A stretch of DNA of 64,000 nt from JBQTKD01 sp963703165. Its GTDB lineage: Bacteria > Actinomycetota > Actinomycetes > Sporichthyales > Sporichthyaceae. Positions within the stretch are counted from its first letter, which is position 1. Each line of letters opens with the position of its first letter. The notes under the pieces are model-generated. The model searched no databases. It was not told the DNA's origin and was given only the letters and a program-made list of their open reading frames with translations. Both the position numbers and the translations under genes were made by a program. The DNA is taken from contig OY969798.1 of NCBI GenBank assembly GCA_963703165.1, forward strand, positions 3,224,001-3,288,000. The letters are read 5' to 3'. Shown piece by piece: positions 53,395-62,455 of the stretch.

Positions 53395-53493
53395 GTGACC
53401 GGACTGTTCTCTGTCCTGCTCGCGCTGGCCGCGGTCGCCCTCGCGGCGCTCGCACTCACCGGCGCCTGGCGGTTGACCCGAGCCAAAGACTGA
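53395..53493 (+). CDS. Small single-span membrane protein (32 residues)
   Basis: GTG 53395 to TGA 53491-53493 encodes VTGLFSVLLALAAVALAALA followed by LTGAWRLTRAKD: one membrane span and a basic tail. It ends 5 bp before the nitrobindin start, so the two could be coupled. It is too short for standard gene calls and no family is recognised. The clean hydrophobic profile and coupling support it modestly. Confidence 0.5.
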   Translation: MTGLFSVLLALAAVALAALALTGAWRLTRAKD

Positions 53494-53498
53494 TTGCC

Positions 53499-53993
53499 TT
53501 GTTCGAGATCCCGCCCGACATCCATGAGCTCTGCATCCCCCTCGCCTGGCTCCTCGGCGACTGGGAGGGCGAGGGCGTCGTCGAGTACCCGACGATCCAA
53601 CGTCGCGCCTTCGCGCAGCGCGTCGAGTTCCGGCAGAGCGGCAAGCCGTTCCTGTACTACGTCAGCCGCACCTGGGAGATCAACGACGACGGCGAGAAGA
53701 TCCGCCCGCTGGCGATGGAGACCGGCTTCTGGCGCCCTCAGGCCGACTTCTCCCTGGAGATCCTGCTGACTCACCCGACGGGCTTCCTCGAGGCCCTGCT
53801 CGGCGAGATCCGCGGCCCGCGCATCGAGTTCGCCACCACCAAGGTCGTCAAGCTGGAGTCCGCGAAGGACTACGTCGGCTGCCGCCGGCTCTACGGGCTG
53901 GTCGACGGTCGCCTCATGTGGGCCATGGACATGCAGGCGATGGGCCTGGAGCTGCAGCCGCACCTCTCCGCCGAGCTCAAGCGCGCGGTGTAG
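53499..53993 (+). CDS. Nitrobindin (FABP-like haem-binding protein)
   Basis: 164 residues from TTG 53499. Family motifs: LLGDWEGEGVVEYPTI (GxWxGxG) near residue 19, FLYYVSRTWEIN, ETGFWRPQADFSLEILLTHP and the C-terminal LQPHLSAELKR with the conserved proximal haem His. Nitrobindins bind ferric haem and can oxidise peroxynitrite to nitrate. The gene lies next to nur, as in Streptomyces. The stop is 4 bp before the nur start, so the two are probably cotranscribed. Confidence 0.87.
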   Translation: MFEIPPDIHELCIPLAWLLGDWEGEGVVEYPTIQRRAFAQRVEFRQSGKPFLYYVSRTWEINDDGEKIRPLAMETGFWRPQADFSLEILLTHPTGFLEALLGEIRGPRIEFATTKVVKLESAKDYVGCRRLYGLVDGRLMWAMDMQAMGLELQPHLSAELKRAV

Positions 53994-53997
53994 TCCG

Positions 53998-54414
53998 ATG
54001 GGTGACTGGCGGGCGATGCTGCGGGAGAAGGGCTACCGCCTGACCCCGCAACGCGAGCTCGTCCTGGCCGCCGTCAACGAACTCGGCCACGCCACCCCCG
54101 AACAGGTCTGCGTGCAGGTACAGCGCACGGCCAGCGGCGTCAACATCTCGACGATCTACCGCACCCTCGAACTGCTCGAGGAACTCGGCCTGGTCCGCCA
54201 CGCCCACCTCGGCCATGGGGCGCCGAGCTACCACCCGGCCGGGCACGTGCAGCACATCCACCTGGTCTGCCGGGACTGCGACGCCGTGCTGGAGGCCGAC
54301 GCCAAGGTCGCTGAGGCCCTGGGGAAGAGCCTGGCTACCGAGGTCGGCTTCCAGATCGATCTGGAGCACTTCGCCATCTATGGCCGCTGCGCCGCCTGCT
54401 CCGCCGTCAACTGA
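53998..54414 (+). CDS. Fur-family regulator, Nur-like (nickel)
   Basis: 138 residues. Winged helix: LREKGYRLTPQRELVLAAVN and TASGVNISTIYRTLELLEEL; metal sites: HAHLGHG, HIHLVCRDC and a C-terminal CAAC. The sequence TASGVNISTIYRTLELLEEL and HAHLGHGAPSYH match Streptomyces Nur, which represses nickel uptake genes and sodF. Dimeric DNA-binding repressor in the cytosol. Synteny with the nitrobindin gene and ygfZ also agrees with Nur. Confidence 0.85.
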   Translation: MGDWRAMLREKGYRLTPQRELVLAAVNELGHATPEQVCVQVQRTASGVNISTIYRTLELLEELGLVRHAHLGHGAPSYHPAGHVQHIHLVCRDCDAVLEADAKVAEALGKSLATEVGFQIDLEHFAIYGRCAACSAVN

Positions 54415-54445
54415 CGCCCCCTCAGCAAGCCCGTCGATCCCTGAC

Positions 54446-54534
54446 CGTACGAAAATTGCACTCTCGGGGAATCAGAACCCGGGCAAACCACGACATTCCA
54501 CCCGTCGGCCCGTACGAAAATTGCACTCTCGGGG
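54446..54534 (-). repeat. Paired 24-bp repeat element, locus 5
   Basis: Copies at 54446-54469 and 54511-54534, both consensus (CGTACGAAAATTGCACTCTC then GGGG), separated by 41 bp. Starts 32 bp after the nur-like stop and ends 20 bp from the stop of the convergent stealth gene. Confidence 0.93.
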
Positions 54535-54553
54535 AAATTTTGGGCGGGCGGAA

Positions 54554-55669
54554 TCAGGGAGCGCGCTCGTAGGGGCTCGGGGTCGGGAAGAGGTCCTCGA
54601 GGAACTCGCGGACGGATTCGTTGACCGCCGCCGGGTCCGCGCCGAGGCCCGCGTGGTCGTTGAGGCAGAACGCGGCCGGGCGGGTGCGGTTGAGGGCGGC
54701 GAGGCGACGGGACAGGTGCGGGTCGGCGAGGTCGACGTAGCCGTAGGCGATCGTCGAGGGAACCGCGCGGCCGGTGAGGTAGGCGTAGGTCCCCATCAGT
54801 GACGCTGGGATCGACAAATCAGCGGGGTGGCGGAAGCGCGACGCCGCGGTGCGGGTGAACTCCGCCGTGTACGCGTTCTCCAGTTCGTGCAGCACCGAGC
54901 GCACCTGCGGATAGGGCGCGTGCAGGTAGCGGTGGTTCGGGGCGCGGCCGAACTTCGTGAGCATCAAGTCGCGGTTGTTCTTCCCGGCCGCCTCGACGGG
55001 GGTGTCGGTCGTGGTCGCGGGTCCGTCGGGCAGGGGCTTGGGGGAGGGAAACAGCCGGGCGATGCCGTTGCCGTAGAAGAAGTCCTCCGGGTGCGCAGCG
55101 CGACCGAAGAACATGTCGTCGTTGAGGTACAGGTAGTGCTCGGCCAGGCCGTCGATGTGGTGCAGTCGGGCCTCGATCGCGTGCGAGTTGAAGACCGGCA
55201 GGAAATCGCGCGACGGGAAGATCTCGCTGTGGTCGACCACCCGCACCCGGGGGTCGCCGGTCACCAACCAGGAAGGAACCTGACGGTCCGTCACGATGAA
55301 GACGTTGCGGATCCATGGCGCGTGGGTGGCCATCGAGCGCAGCGAAAACCGCAGCTCGTCGCGGTTGATCCACCGCGACGGATTCGCGGCGATGGCGCTC
55401 AGCTCCGTCGGCTGCGTGCGGGCCCAGGCGCCGGTGCGGCGCGCCTGCCAGTCCGCGTCGGAACCGTCGACCCACGTGTAGACGAGGTCGATCGGGAACT
55501 CGACGGCGAACACCGACCCGCGGGTCGCGGCGGCCAGTGCACCCTCGGCCCCGGAACGACCGCGCGCCCGGGCCTTCAGCGCAGCGGCCGCCTTGCGCGG
55601 GCCGAGCCGCCGGGCTGCGGCCAAGTCCCCGAGTAGGCCACGGGCCACTCGGGCGGGGTCGGCGGGCAT
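54554..55669 (-). CDS. Stealth-family sugar-phosphate transferase
   Basis: 371 residues from ATG 55669 (the frame stays open to 55834 without support). Stealth regions: CR1 PIDLVYTWVDGSDADW, CR2 INRDELRFSLRSMATHAPWI followed by VFIVTDRQVPSWL, the DDMFFGR metal site, CR3 NHRYLHAPYPQVRSVLHELE and CR4 AFCLNDHAG. Stealth proteins are hexose-1-phosphate transferases making phosphodiester-linked capsule or exopolysaccharide. No other capsule genes adjoin it; the surface-glycan cluster at 11-18 kb could be related. Confidence 0.88.
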   Translation of the reverse strand: MPADPARVARGLLGDLAAARRLGPRKAAAALKARARGRSGAEGALAAATRGSVFAVEFPIDLVYTWVDGSDADWQARRTGAWARTQPTELSAIAANPSRWINRDELRFSLRSMATHAPWIRNVFIVTDRQVPSWLVTGDPRVRVVDHSEIFPSRDFLPVFNSHAIEARLHHIDGLAEHYLYLNDDMFFGRAAHPEDFFYGNGIARLFPSPKPLPDGPATTTDTPVEAAGKNNRDLMLTKFGRAPNHRYLHAPYPQVRSVLHELENAYTAEFTRTAASRFRHPADLSIPASLMGTYAYLTGRAVPSTIAYGYVDLADPHLSRRLAALNRTRPAAFCLNDHAGLGADPAAVNESVREFLEDLFPTPSPYERAP

Positions 55670-55848
55670 GGTCGCCAGCTTAGGGGCGCCCTGCGCGGCG
55701 CCCCCGACATGTTCGCCTCGCTCGACGCGCGCCGCTCGTCCGGGAGACGCGGGACCCCATCGTTCTCGTGGCACCCGCTTCGCCGGCCTCGCTCGCACGT
55801 TCGCTTCGGTCGGCGTGCCTCGCCCGACTCGCACGTACGCTGGAGCGC

Positions 55849-56856
55849 GTGTCCACTCAGACGTTCTGGTCCTCGCCCCTGCTCGACGTGCGCGGTGCTG
55901 TCGCCGCCGACGGTCACGACGCCGGGGTCCCCGCGCACTACGGCGACCCCTACACCGAGCAGCGCACCCTCGCCCGGGGCCACGGCGTGGTGGACCTTTC
56001 GCACCGCGGCGTCCTCACTGTCACCGGCGCGGACCGGCTGAGCTGGCTGCACTCCCTGACCACCCAGCACCTCACCGAACTGGCGCCGCACACCCCGGCG
56101 CAGGCGCTGGTGCTCAGCCCGCACGGCCACATCGAGCACGACCTGCACATCGTCGACGACGGTGAGACCTGCTGGATCACCCTCGAACCGGGCAGCGCCC
56201 CCGCGCTCTACGAGTTCCTCGACCGGATGCGCTTCATGCTCCGCGTCGAGGTCGCCGACGTCACCGAGGCGTGGGCCGTCATCTGGCAGCCCGGAACCCC
56301 GACGGGCGGACTGTCCTGGACCCGCCCCGAAGATCCGAGCGTCCTCGGGGAGTTCACCGGCTACGAACGCCTCGTCGCCCGCGCCGAACTCAGCGCCGCG
56401 ATCTCCATCGTCGCCCCTGCGATCGCCGGCGGCGAAGGACCCGGACCCTCCGGCGTCGACGCCCACGAGGCCCTGCGTATCGCTGCCCGCATCCCGAGAT
56501 TCGGCTTCGAGACCGACCACCGCACCATCCCGCACGAACTCGGCCTGCTCGCCCCCGCGGTGCACCTGAACAAGGGTTGCTACCGCGGCCAGGAGACCGT
56601 CGCCCGCGTCCACAACCTCGGCCGCCCCCCGCGGCGTCTGGTGTTCCTGCACCTCGACGGCAGCGACTCCGACCTCCCCGCCCACGGCGACCCGATCACC
56701 GTCGCCGACAAGCAGATCGGCTTCATCGGCAGCTCCGCCCGCCACTACGAACTGGGCCCCATCGCCCTGGGCGTCATCAAGCGCAACACCCCGGTCGACG
56801 CAGAACTCCTGGTCGCCGACATCGCCGCGACGGCCGAGGTAGTCGTAGAACCCTGA
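55849..56856 (+). CDS. ygfZ: YgfZ/GcvT-like folate-binding protein
   Basis: 335 residues from GTG 55849. The family signature KGCYRGQETVARVHNLG is near residue 244, and the N-terminal GVVDLSHRGVLTVTGADRLS and TTQHL region match the folate-binding fold. YgfZ supports iron-sulfur cluster assembly or repair in some enzymes. Same neighbourhood as in Streptomyces (nitrobindin gene, nur, ygfZ, dtd). Length normal. Confidence 0.9.
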   Translation: MSTQTFWSSPLLDVRGAVAADGHDAGVPAHYGDPYTEQRTLARGHGVVDLSHRGVLTVTGADRLSWLHSLTTQHLTELAPHTPAQALVLSPHGHIEHDLHIVDDGETCWITLEPGSAPALYEFLDRMRFMLRVEVADVTEAWAVIWQPGTPTGGLSWTRPEDPSVLGEFTGYERLVARAELSAAISIVAPAIAGGEGPGPSGVDAHEALRIAARIPRFGFETDHRTIPHELGLLAPAVHLNKGCYRGQETVARVHNLGRPPRRLVFLHLDGSDSDLPAHGDPITVADKQIGFIGSSARHYELGPIALGVIKRNTPVDAELLVADIAATAEVVVEP

Positions 56857-56890
56857 CCCGCTGACCCGCTGACCCGCTGATCCAGCAGGC

Positions 56891-56986
56891 GGTGGTCACA
56901 CGGGCATGCATGCCCTGGCGACCAACAATGGCCCCGAAAATCGTCCTCCGGATGGTCGCCGGGGCATCGATGCCCGGGCGACCACC
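56891..56986. repeat. Nested palindrome element between ygfZ and the RNB nuclease gene
   Basis: Outer arms GGTGGTC (56891-56897) and GACCACC (56980-56986); middle arms TGGCGACCA and TGGTCGCC; and two perfect 14-bp palindromes, GGGCATGCATGCCC (56902-56915) and GGGCATCGATGCCC (56962-56975), differing by a swap of the two central bases. Just before it, 56855-56880 holds tandem copies of the 9-mer GACCCGCTG. Not matched elsewhere in the window. Confidence 0.75.
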
Positions 56987-57013
56987 TCCCGGTGAACCTA
57001 GGGAGACGCCTGA

Positions 57014-58434
57014 ATGCCACGCCCCACGGTGGCCGCCGACGCTCTCCCCGCCTGGTGGCCGCCCGCCTTCGAGCGGCTGCGCGCCGACCTGCAACTGGAG
57101 ACCGAGTTCCCGCCCGAGGTGACGGCCGTCGAGCCGGTCGAAGCAGACCTGGGGGAGCGGTTCGACGCTCGCGACCTCGAGCTGGTCACCCTCGATCCGC
57201 CTGACTCGATGGACCTGGACCAGGCCTTCGCGATCGAGCGGAGCGACACCGGCTACCGCGTGCACTACGCGATCGCCGACGTCGCAGCGTTCGTCGTCCC
57301 GGGCGGACCGATCGACGTCGAGTCGCAGCGCCGCGTCGAGACCCTCTACGCCCCGGACCGCCGCATCCCGCTGCACCCGCCGGCGCTGTCCGAGGGGGCG
57401 GCGAGCCTGCTGCCCGACCAGGACCGCCCGGCCGTGCTCTGGACCATCGACCTCGACGAGGCGGGTGAGCAGGCGGCCGTCGAGGTCCGCCGGGCTCGGG
57501 TCCGTTCGCGCGCCAAGCTCAACTACGCCGATCTGCAAAAGCGCTTCGACGACGGCACAGAGGATCCGCTCTCGGCCCCGCTGCGCGACGTCGGCGAGTT
57601 GCGTCTGGCGGCCGAGCGGCGCCGCGGCGGGGTGAGTCTGCCGCTGCCGGAACAGGTCGTCAGCGTCGGTCCTGACGGGTGGTTGCTGGAGCAGCGGACC
57701 CAACTGCCGGTGGAGACCTGGAACGCGCAGCTGTCGCTGCTTACCGGCATGGCCGCCGCCGGGATCATGCTCGCCGGTGGGATCGGTCTGCTCCGCACGG
57801 TGCCGGCCCCATCGCCGGAGGCCGTCGCCGAACTGCGGGGGAGGGCCGTCGCCCTCGGCTTCGACTGGCCCGCCGACCTGCCCTACCCGGAGTTCGTCCG
57901 CTCCATCGACCCGGCGACGCCCCGCGGCGCCGCGTTGCTGCGGGCCTGCACCCGGCTCCTGCGCGGCGCCGGCTACGTCGCGTTGGACGGCCCGCCCGCC
58001 GACCCCGCCACCACGATCCACTCCGCCATCGCTGCGCCCTACGCCCACGTCACCGCCCCGCTGCGCCGGCTCGCCGACCGCTACGCCATCGAGGCCTGCC
58101 TCGCCCTGCACGCCGGCATCGACGTCCCGGACTGGGCCCGCACCGCCCTGCCCGGACTCCCCGCACTCATGACGGCCGGCGACCGCCGCGCCAACAAGTT
58201 CACCGCAGAGATCCTCAACATCGTCGAAGCCGGCCTGCTCGCCCCGTCGCTCGGCAAGGCCTTCGACGCCGTCGTGGTCACCACCCACACCGACGCGACC
58301 AAGGGCACGCTCCTTATCGAGCACCCCGCCGCCGAGGCCCCCGCGACCTCCGCGAAGCCGCTCGTCCTGGGTGAGCGAGTGTCCGCGACCCTGACCACCG
58401 CCGATCCGATGACCCGTCAGGTCGCGTTCACGGT

Positions 58435-58438
<4 letters not shown>
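57014..58438 (+). CDS. RNB-domain (RNase II/R-type) ribonuclease
   Basis: 474 residues, with AGGGAGA upstream. The catalytic RNB motif DPPDSMDLDQAFAIER is near residue 60, followed by YRVHYAIADVAAFVVPGG and the later block IHSAIAAPYAHVTAPLRRLA with DRYAIEACLALH. It is shorter than RNase II/R: no N-terminal cold-shock domains and only a short C-terminal tail, as in the actinobacterial RNB family. A 3'-5' exoribonuclease. Its stop overlaps the convergent dtd stop (CTAG). Confidence 0.9.
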
Positions 58439-58860
<422 letters not shown>

Positions 58861-58862
58861 GG

Positions 58863-59726
58863 GTGTCAGGATGCCGACCATGGCGACTGGTCACGAGCGA
58901 GGGCACGCTGATCACCGTCGCGCCGACCGGCGCAGAACTGGCCAAGGACGACTACCCGAGCCTGCCGACGACGCTCGAGGAACTGGTCGCGACGGCCAAG
59001 GCGTGTCAGGCCGCGGGCGCCGGGATGATCCACGTCCACCTGCGCGACGAGCACGACAAGTCCTGCCTCGACAAGGGTCGCCTCCGCGAGGCCGTCGCGG
59101 CGTTGCACGAGGAGACGGACCTGCTCGTGCAGCTGTCCACCGGCGGTGGGATCGGGGACTCCTTCGCCGACCGCGTCGGGGTGCTCGACGCGCAGCCCGA
59201 CTCCTGCTCCATCACCTGCGGGACCGTCAACTTCGGCGACGACGTCTTCGCGAACCCCTGGGCCCTGATCAAGCTCCTGCACGGTGAGTGTCAGGAGCGC
59301 GGGATCGTGCCGGAGTACGAACTGTTCGACCTCGGCCACGCCGCGACGCTGCACCGCCTCCTCGACGGGCACGGCGCCCCGCCCAACGGACGGGTGCACG
59401 CGGACCTGGTGATGGGTGTCCCCGGCGGCATGCCTGGCACCACCGAAGCCGTCGTCGCGGTCGCGTCGGCTTTGCCTGCCGGCGCGACCTGGACCGCGAC
59501 CGGCGTCGGGCGGACCTCGTTACCCGTCGCCCTGGCCGCGCTCTCGGCCGGCGGACACCTGCGGGTCGGCATGGAGGACACCGTCACCTTCGCCCGCGGC
59601 CGCCCGGTCAGGGACAACGCGGAACTGGTCGCCCGGGCCGCGGCGCTAGCTGAACTGGCCCAGCGCCCGGCCCTGCAACCGGCCGCCGCGCGAGTATTCC
59701 TCGGGCTTTCTCCGTTACCCGCCTGA
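58863..59726 (+). CDS. BKACE (beta-keto acid cleavage) family enzyme
   Basis: 287 residues from GTG 58863. Zn-binding HVHLRDE near residue 60, CGTVNFGDDVFAN, EYELFDLGH and GHLRVGMEDTVTFARGRPVR match the DUF849/BKACE family, which condenses a beta-keto acid with acetyl-CoA. The start is uncertain: the normal N terminus (TLITVAPTGAE) is in frame from GTG 58863, but an ATG at 58880 with a good AGGA site would also fit if one extra base lies near 58890, as seen elsewhere here. Substrate unknown. Confidence 0.85.
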   Translation: MSGCRPWRLVTSEGTLITVAPTGAELAKDDYPSLPTTLEELVATAKACQAAGAGMIHVHLRDEHDKSCLDKGRLREAVAALHEETDLLVQLSTGGGIGDSFADRVGVLDAQPDSCSITCGTVNFGDDVFANPWALIKLLHGECQERGIVPEYELFDLGHAATLHRLLDGHGAPPNGRVHADLVMGVPGGMPGTTEAVVAVASALPAGATWTATGVGRTSLPVALAALSAGGHLRVGMEDTVTFARGRPVRDNAELVARAAALAELAQRPALQPAAARVFLGLSPLPA

Positions 59727-59790
59727 GGAATCGAACGTGGCCCAGGCCACAACCCCGGATGATCGACGCCACACCCCTCTGCGTACTGCC

Positions 59791-59808
59791 TGCTTGCAAT
59801 TGCTAGCA
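59791..59808. promoter_or_regulatory. Inverted repeat before the XRE regulator gene
   Basis: TGCTTGCAA/TTGCTAGCA, 9-bp arms with one mismatch, ending 20 bp before the ATG. Probably an autoregulatory operator of the XRE protein; the binding protein is inferred. Confidence 0.5.
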
Positions 59809-59828
59809 GCATCGGTCAGAGTGGAGTC

Positions 59829-60230
59829 ATGCCGACGCTTCCTGGTGGGCTTGGGGAGTACCTCAAGGAGCAGCGAAAGACTGCTCAACTCTCCATCCGT
59901 CAGTTGGCGAGCGCAGCAGGGGTCTCCAACCCGTACCTCAGCCAGATCGAGCGCGGGTTGCGCAAACCCTCCGCGGCAGTGCTGCAGAACATTGCGAAAG
60001 CACTACGCATCTCCGCGGAACAGCTCTACGTGCAAGCCGGCCTGCTCGACGCGGATGACGTCGACGGAAAGGCCGGGGGCGAACAGGAAGTGCTGCTGGC
60101 CGTCATGGCCGACGCAACACTGACTGAGCGTCAGAAGCGGGCCCTGCTGGACATTTACACATCATTCCGCAGTCAGAACGCGGCCGCCGGCGACGGTGGC
60201 GCGACCGAGGACAACGACACCACCACCTAG
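59829..60230 (+). CDS. XRE-family transcriptional regulator
   Basis: 133 residues. HTH_3 domain at residues 10-62: EYLKEQRKTAQLSIRQLASA then VSNPYLSQIERGLRKPSAAV. The C-terminal half is a helical region with a flexible polar tail (GDGGATEDNDTTT). The order XRE-hbhA-DUF2516 is the same as Rv0474-Rv0475-Rv0476 in M. tuberculosis. Probably autoregulated through the adjacent inverted repeat. Confidence 0.88.
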   Translation: MPTLPGGLGEYLKEQRKTAQLSIRQLASAAGVSNPYLSQIERGLRKPSAAVLQNIAKALRISAEQLYVQAGLLDADDVDGKAGGEQEVLLAVMADATLTERQKRALLDIYTSFRSQNAAAGDGGATEDNDTTT

Positions 60231-60300
60231 ACCACCGATGGGGTACGAAGCCCGGGACCCGGGCGCGACCCAAGTCGAATCACACGAAGGAGAATCACTC

Positions 60301-60909
60301 ATGGCAAGCACCACCGACCTGCGTAAGTCCTACATCGACTCCGCCAAGAGCCTCACCACCAAGCCGCTCTACGCGTGGGCCGGCGCCGGCGATCTCGCCG
60401 TCGAGAAGCTCCGTGAGGTTCCCGCCAAGGTTCGCGACCTGCGTTCCGAGGTGACCGTCGAGAAGCTGAAGTCGGTCCCCGCCACGCAGAAGCGCGTCGT
60501 ATCCGAGGTTCCTAGCAAGATCTCGGCCAAGTTCAACGAGCTCCCGAAGACCCCGAAGGGCCTCACCAACAAGCTGACCGAGGTCACCGAGGCTCAGGTC
60601 AAGGCCGTCGAGACCCGCTTCGACTCCCTCGCCGACCGTGGCGAGTCGATCGTCAAGCGGATCCGCTCGCAGCGCGCCACCACTGAACTCATCGGCCAGG
60701 CCAAGACCACCGTGGCCAAGGCCAAGTCGGTCCCGACCGCCGCCGTGCGCACCGCGGGCTCGACCACCAACGCTGCCAAGAGCACCGTCACCGCGGCCCG
60801 CAAGACCGCGACCAAGGCGGCCTCCGCGGCCACCGCTGCCGCCCCCAAGGTCGGCAACCCCACCGCGGCCGTCAAGGCCAACAGCACCGCCACCAAGGCG
60901 ACCAGCTGA
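60301..60909 (+). CDS. hbhA: HbhA-like heparin-binding haemagglutinin protein
   Basis: 202 residues with a strong AAGGAG site. N-terminal coiled-coil (SYIDSAKSLTTKPLYAWAGA, VEKLREVPAKVRDLRSEVTV) and a C-terminal Lys/Ala/Thr-rich tail (RKTATKAASAATAAAPKVGN), the same layout as mycobacterial HbhA, whose methylated Lys-rich tail binds heparan sulfate. In non-pathogens the role is probably in cell-surface or lipid-body organisation. Follows the XRE gene and is closed by a terminator hairpin. Confidence 0.82.
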   Translation: MASTTDLRKSYIDSAKSLTTKPLYAWAGAGDLAVEKLREVPAKVRDLRSEVTVEKLKSVPATQKRVVSEVPSKISAKFNELPKTPKGLTNKLTEVTEAQVKAVETRFDSLADRGESIVKRIRSQRATTELIGQAKTTVAKAKSVPTAAVRTAGSTTNAAKSTVTAARKTATKAASAATAAAPKVGNPTAAVKANSTATKATS

Positions 60910-60930
60910 TCTCCACCGCGTAGTTCGATT

Positions 60931-60965
60931 CGGCCGCAGGCACCGGCGGGGGGTGCCTGCGGCCG
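60931..60965 (+). terminator. Terminator hairpin after hbhA
   Basis: A 14-bp perfect stem (CGGCCGCAGGCACC / GGTGCCTGCGGCCG) with a 7-nt loop, 21 bp after the stop. No T-tract. Confidence 0.8.
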
Positions 60966-61058
60966 ACGCACGTCCGGACACAATTGGGCGGACGTCACGA
61001 GGGACCCGGGGCCACCGGGACTTCGTCAATCCCGGAAATCCGTATCGAGGAGTGAACG

Positions 61059-61409
61059 ATGGGCTACGGGCCACTGTCCTCGGGCCTGAACATCCTCGGC
61101 GCGGCCATGCTGGTGCTACAGGTCGTGGCCCTGATCGACCTGATCAGCCGCCCGCAGCGGTTGTTCCCCGCGGCTGACAAGCAGACCAAGCAACTGTGGC
61201 TCATCCTGATCGGGGTGGCCGTGGCCTGGGGGGCCATGCCGATGCTGCTCACCCAGCGCGTGGTCTTCGCCAGCTTCTTCGACATCATCGTCATCGCCGG
61301 GACCGTCGTCGCGCTCATCTACTGGCTCGACGTCCGCCCCGCCGTCCGCGCAGCAGGCGGCGGCCGATCCGGACCCGGTCGACCCTCGGGACCGCGCGGC
61401 GGTTGGTGA
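61059..61409 (+). CDS. DUF2516 membrane protein
   Basis: 116 residues, three predicted membrane spans (NILGAAMLVLQVVALIDLIS, KQLWLILIGVAVAWGAMPML, IVIAGTVVALIYWLDVRPAV) and a Gly/Arg-rich tail. Matches DUF2516, normally encoded next to hbhA (Rv0476 in M. tuberculosis). Function unknown. Confidence 0.85.
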   Translation: MGYGPLSSGLNILGAAMLVLQVVALIDLISRPQRLFPAADKQTKQLWLILIGVAVAWGAMPMLLTQRVVFASFFDIIVIAGTVVALIYWLDVRPAVRAAGGGRSGPGRPSGPRGGW

Positions 61410-61465
61410 ACCCGAGGCGGTCGCAGCCCGGTCAGCCCCGCTCCGCCCGGCCCGGCGCTCCGGGT

Positions 61466-61538
61466 GCCTGTCAGCCGTTGCAGCAGCATGTCGGCCGGTA
61501 CTCAGGCTGACATGCTGCTGCAGGGGACGACGTCCCTT
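61466..61538 (-). repeat. 73-bp hairpin repeat unit C (GACGTCGTC family)
   Basis: Reverse orientation copy of the 30.2-kb unit: CCTGTCAGCC, CATGTCGGCC-GGTACTCA-GGCTGACATG, ending GGGGACGACGTCCC. Together with unit D it fills the gap between the convergent DUF2516 and L,D-transpeptidase genes. Nothing else is seen in 61410-61699. Confidence 0.85.
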
Positions 61539-61582
61539 GTGAATTGCGCCCGCCCTGCGCGCGCCCTGCGCCCGCTCCGAGT

Positions 61583-61655
61583 GCCTGTCAGCCGTTGCAG
61601 CAGCATGTCGGCCGGTACTCAGGCTGACATGTGACTGCAGGGGACGACGTCCCTC
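61583..61655 (-). repeat. 73-bp hairpin repeat unit D
   Basis: Second tandem copy, 117 bp downstream of unit C start to start, ending GGGGACGACGTCCCTC (61640-61655), identical to the arm at 30400-30415. Units C and D share the upstream flank GTGCCTGTCAGCCGTTGCAG. Confidence 0.87.
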
Positions 61656-61699
61656 AGAAATTGGGGCCGGAGGAACGTGCTCGGCCGCGAAAACGACAA

Positions 61700-61728
61700 T
61701 CGCGGCGGGGGCAGAGGCCCCGCCGCGA
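61700..61728 (-). terminator. Terminator of the L,D-transpeptidase gene
   Basis: An 11-bp stem (TCGCGGCGGGG / CCCCGCCGCGA) 21 bp beyond the stop; reading on the minus strand it is followed by TTGTCGTTTTCG, a partial T-tract. Confidence 0.8.
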
Positions 61729-61749
61729 CGGTCGTACCAGCCCGAACTG

Positions 61750-62211
61750 CTAGTAGATGACGACCTTGGTGCCGACGCCGACCGAGCGGAACAGTGCGCG
61801 GGTCTGGGACCAGTTGCGGGTGTTCACGCAGCCGTGCGAGCGGCCGGAGTAGCCGTTGCGCGCGAAGTCGGACGAGTAGTGGATGGCCTGGCCACCGCTG
61901 AAGAACATCGAGAACGGCATCGCCGAGCCGTACAGCGACGAGACGTGGTCGACGTTCTTCCAGTAGATGCGGTAGGTGCCGTAGCGGGTCGGGGTCCGTG
62001 AGGACCCGAAGCGCGCGGACATCTTGATCACCGTGTGGCCGTTCTTCACCAGGCGCACGGTTCGGCTGCCCTGGGAGACACACACGACGGTGCCGCGCTC
62101 GCAGGAGTTGGGGAGGGCGGCGGCAGAGCTACCGCCCGTGATGAAGCCGGTGCTGACCACGGCCGTGGTCATCAAGCCGGTAAGCGCGACGCGCGTGAAC
62201 CGAGCGGTCAC
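61750..62211 (-). CDS. L,D-transpeptidase (YkuD family)
   Basis: 153 residues with a signal peptide (residues 1-32, ending near SSAAA). YkuD catalytic domain: VSQGSRTVRLVKNGHTVIKM, GTYRIYWK, IHYSSDFARNG and the active-site SHGCVNTRN with the nucleophilic Cys. Forms 3-3 peptidoglycan cross-links or attaches proteins to the wall. Short, single-domain form without Ig-like modules. Confidence 0.9.
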   Translation of the reverse strand: MTARFTRVALTGLMTTAVVSTGFITGGSSAAALPNSCERGTVVCVSQGSRTVRLVKNGHTVIKMSARFGSSRTPTRYGTYRIYWKNVDHVSSLYGSAMPFSMFFSGGQAIHYSSDFARNGYSGRSHGCVNTRNWSQTRALFRSVGVGTKVVIY

Positions 62212-62455
62212 GGCTGCCTCCTAGCGGTTAACTGCGGTGAACGTGTGGGGGAGTGATCGACACCAACTTCAGGGTAAGGCCGGCTGGTGTCCGCTTTGCC
62301 GGTTATGAATGTTTCTTGACTACTGCTCGGTAAATATCGCAACAGTCGGTGATCTTGTACCTGAGTCACACGCGTAACCCCGCGAGTTCGGGCAAGTGCG
62401 GAATGCGGGAGGATCGGCCGCGGTTGACTCCCAGGCGACCGATCGGAGGTGGAGC

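Noticed and set aside
62212..62455. Riboswitch upstream of the L,D-transpeptidase or mshA
   Set aside because: Cell-wall genes in actinobacteria can carry ydaO-type riboswitches, but no convincing conserved core or pairing was found in this 244-bp gap.
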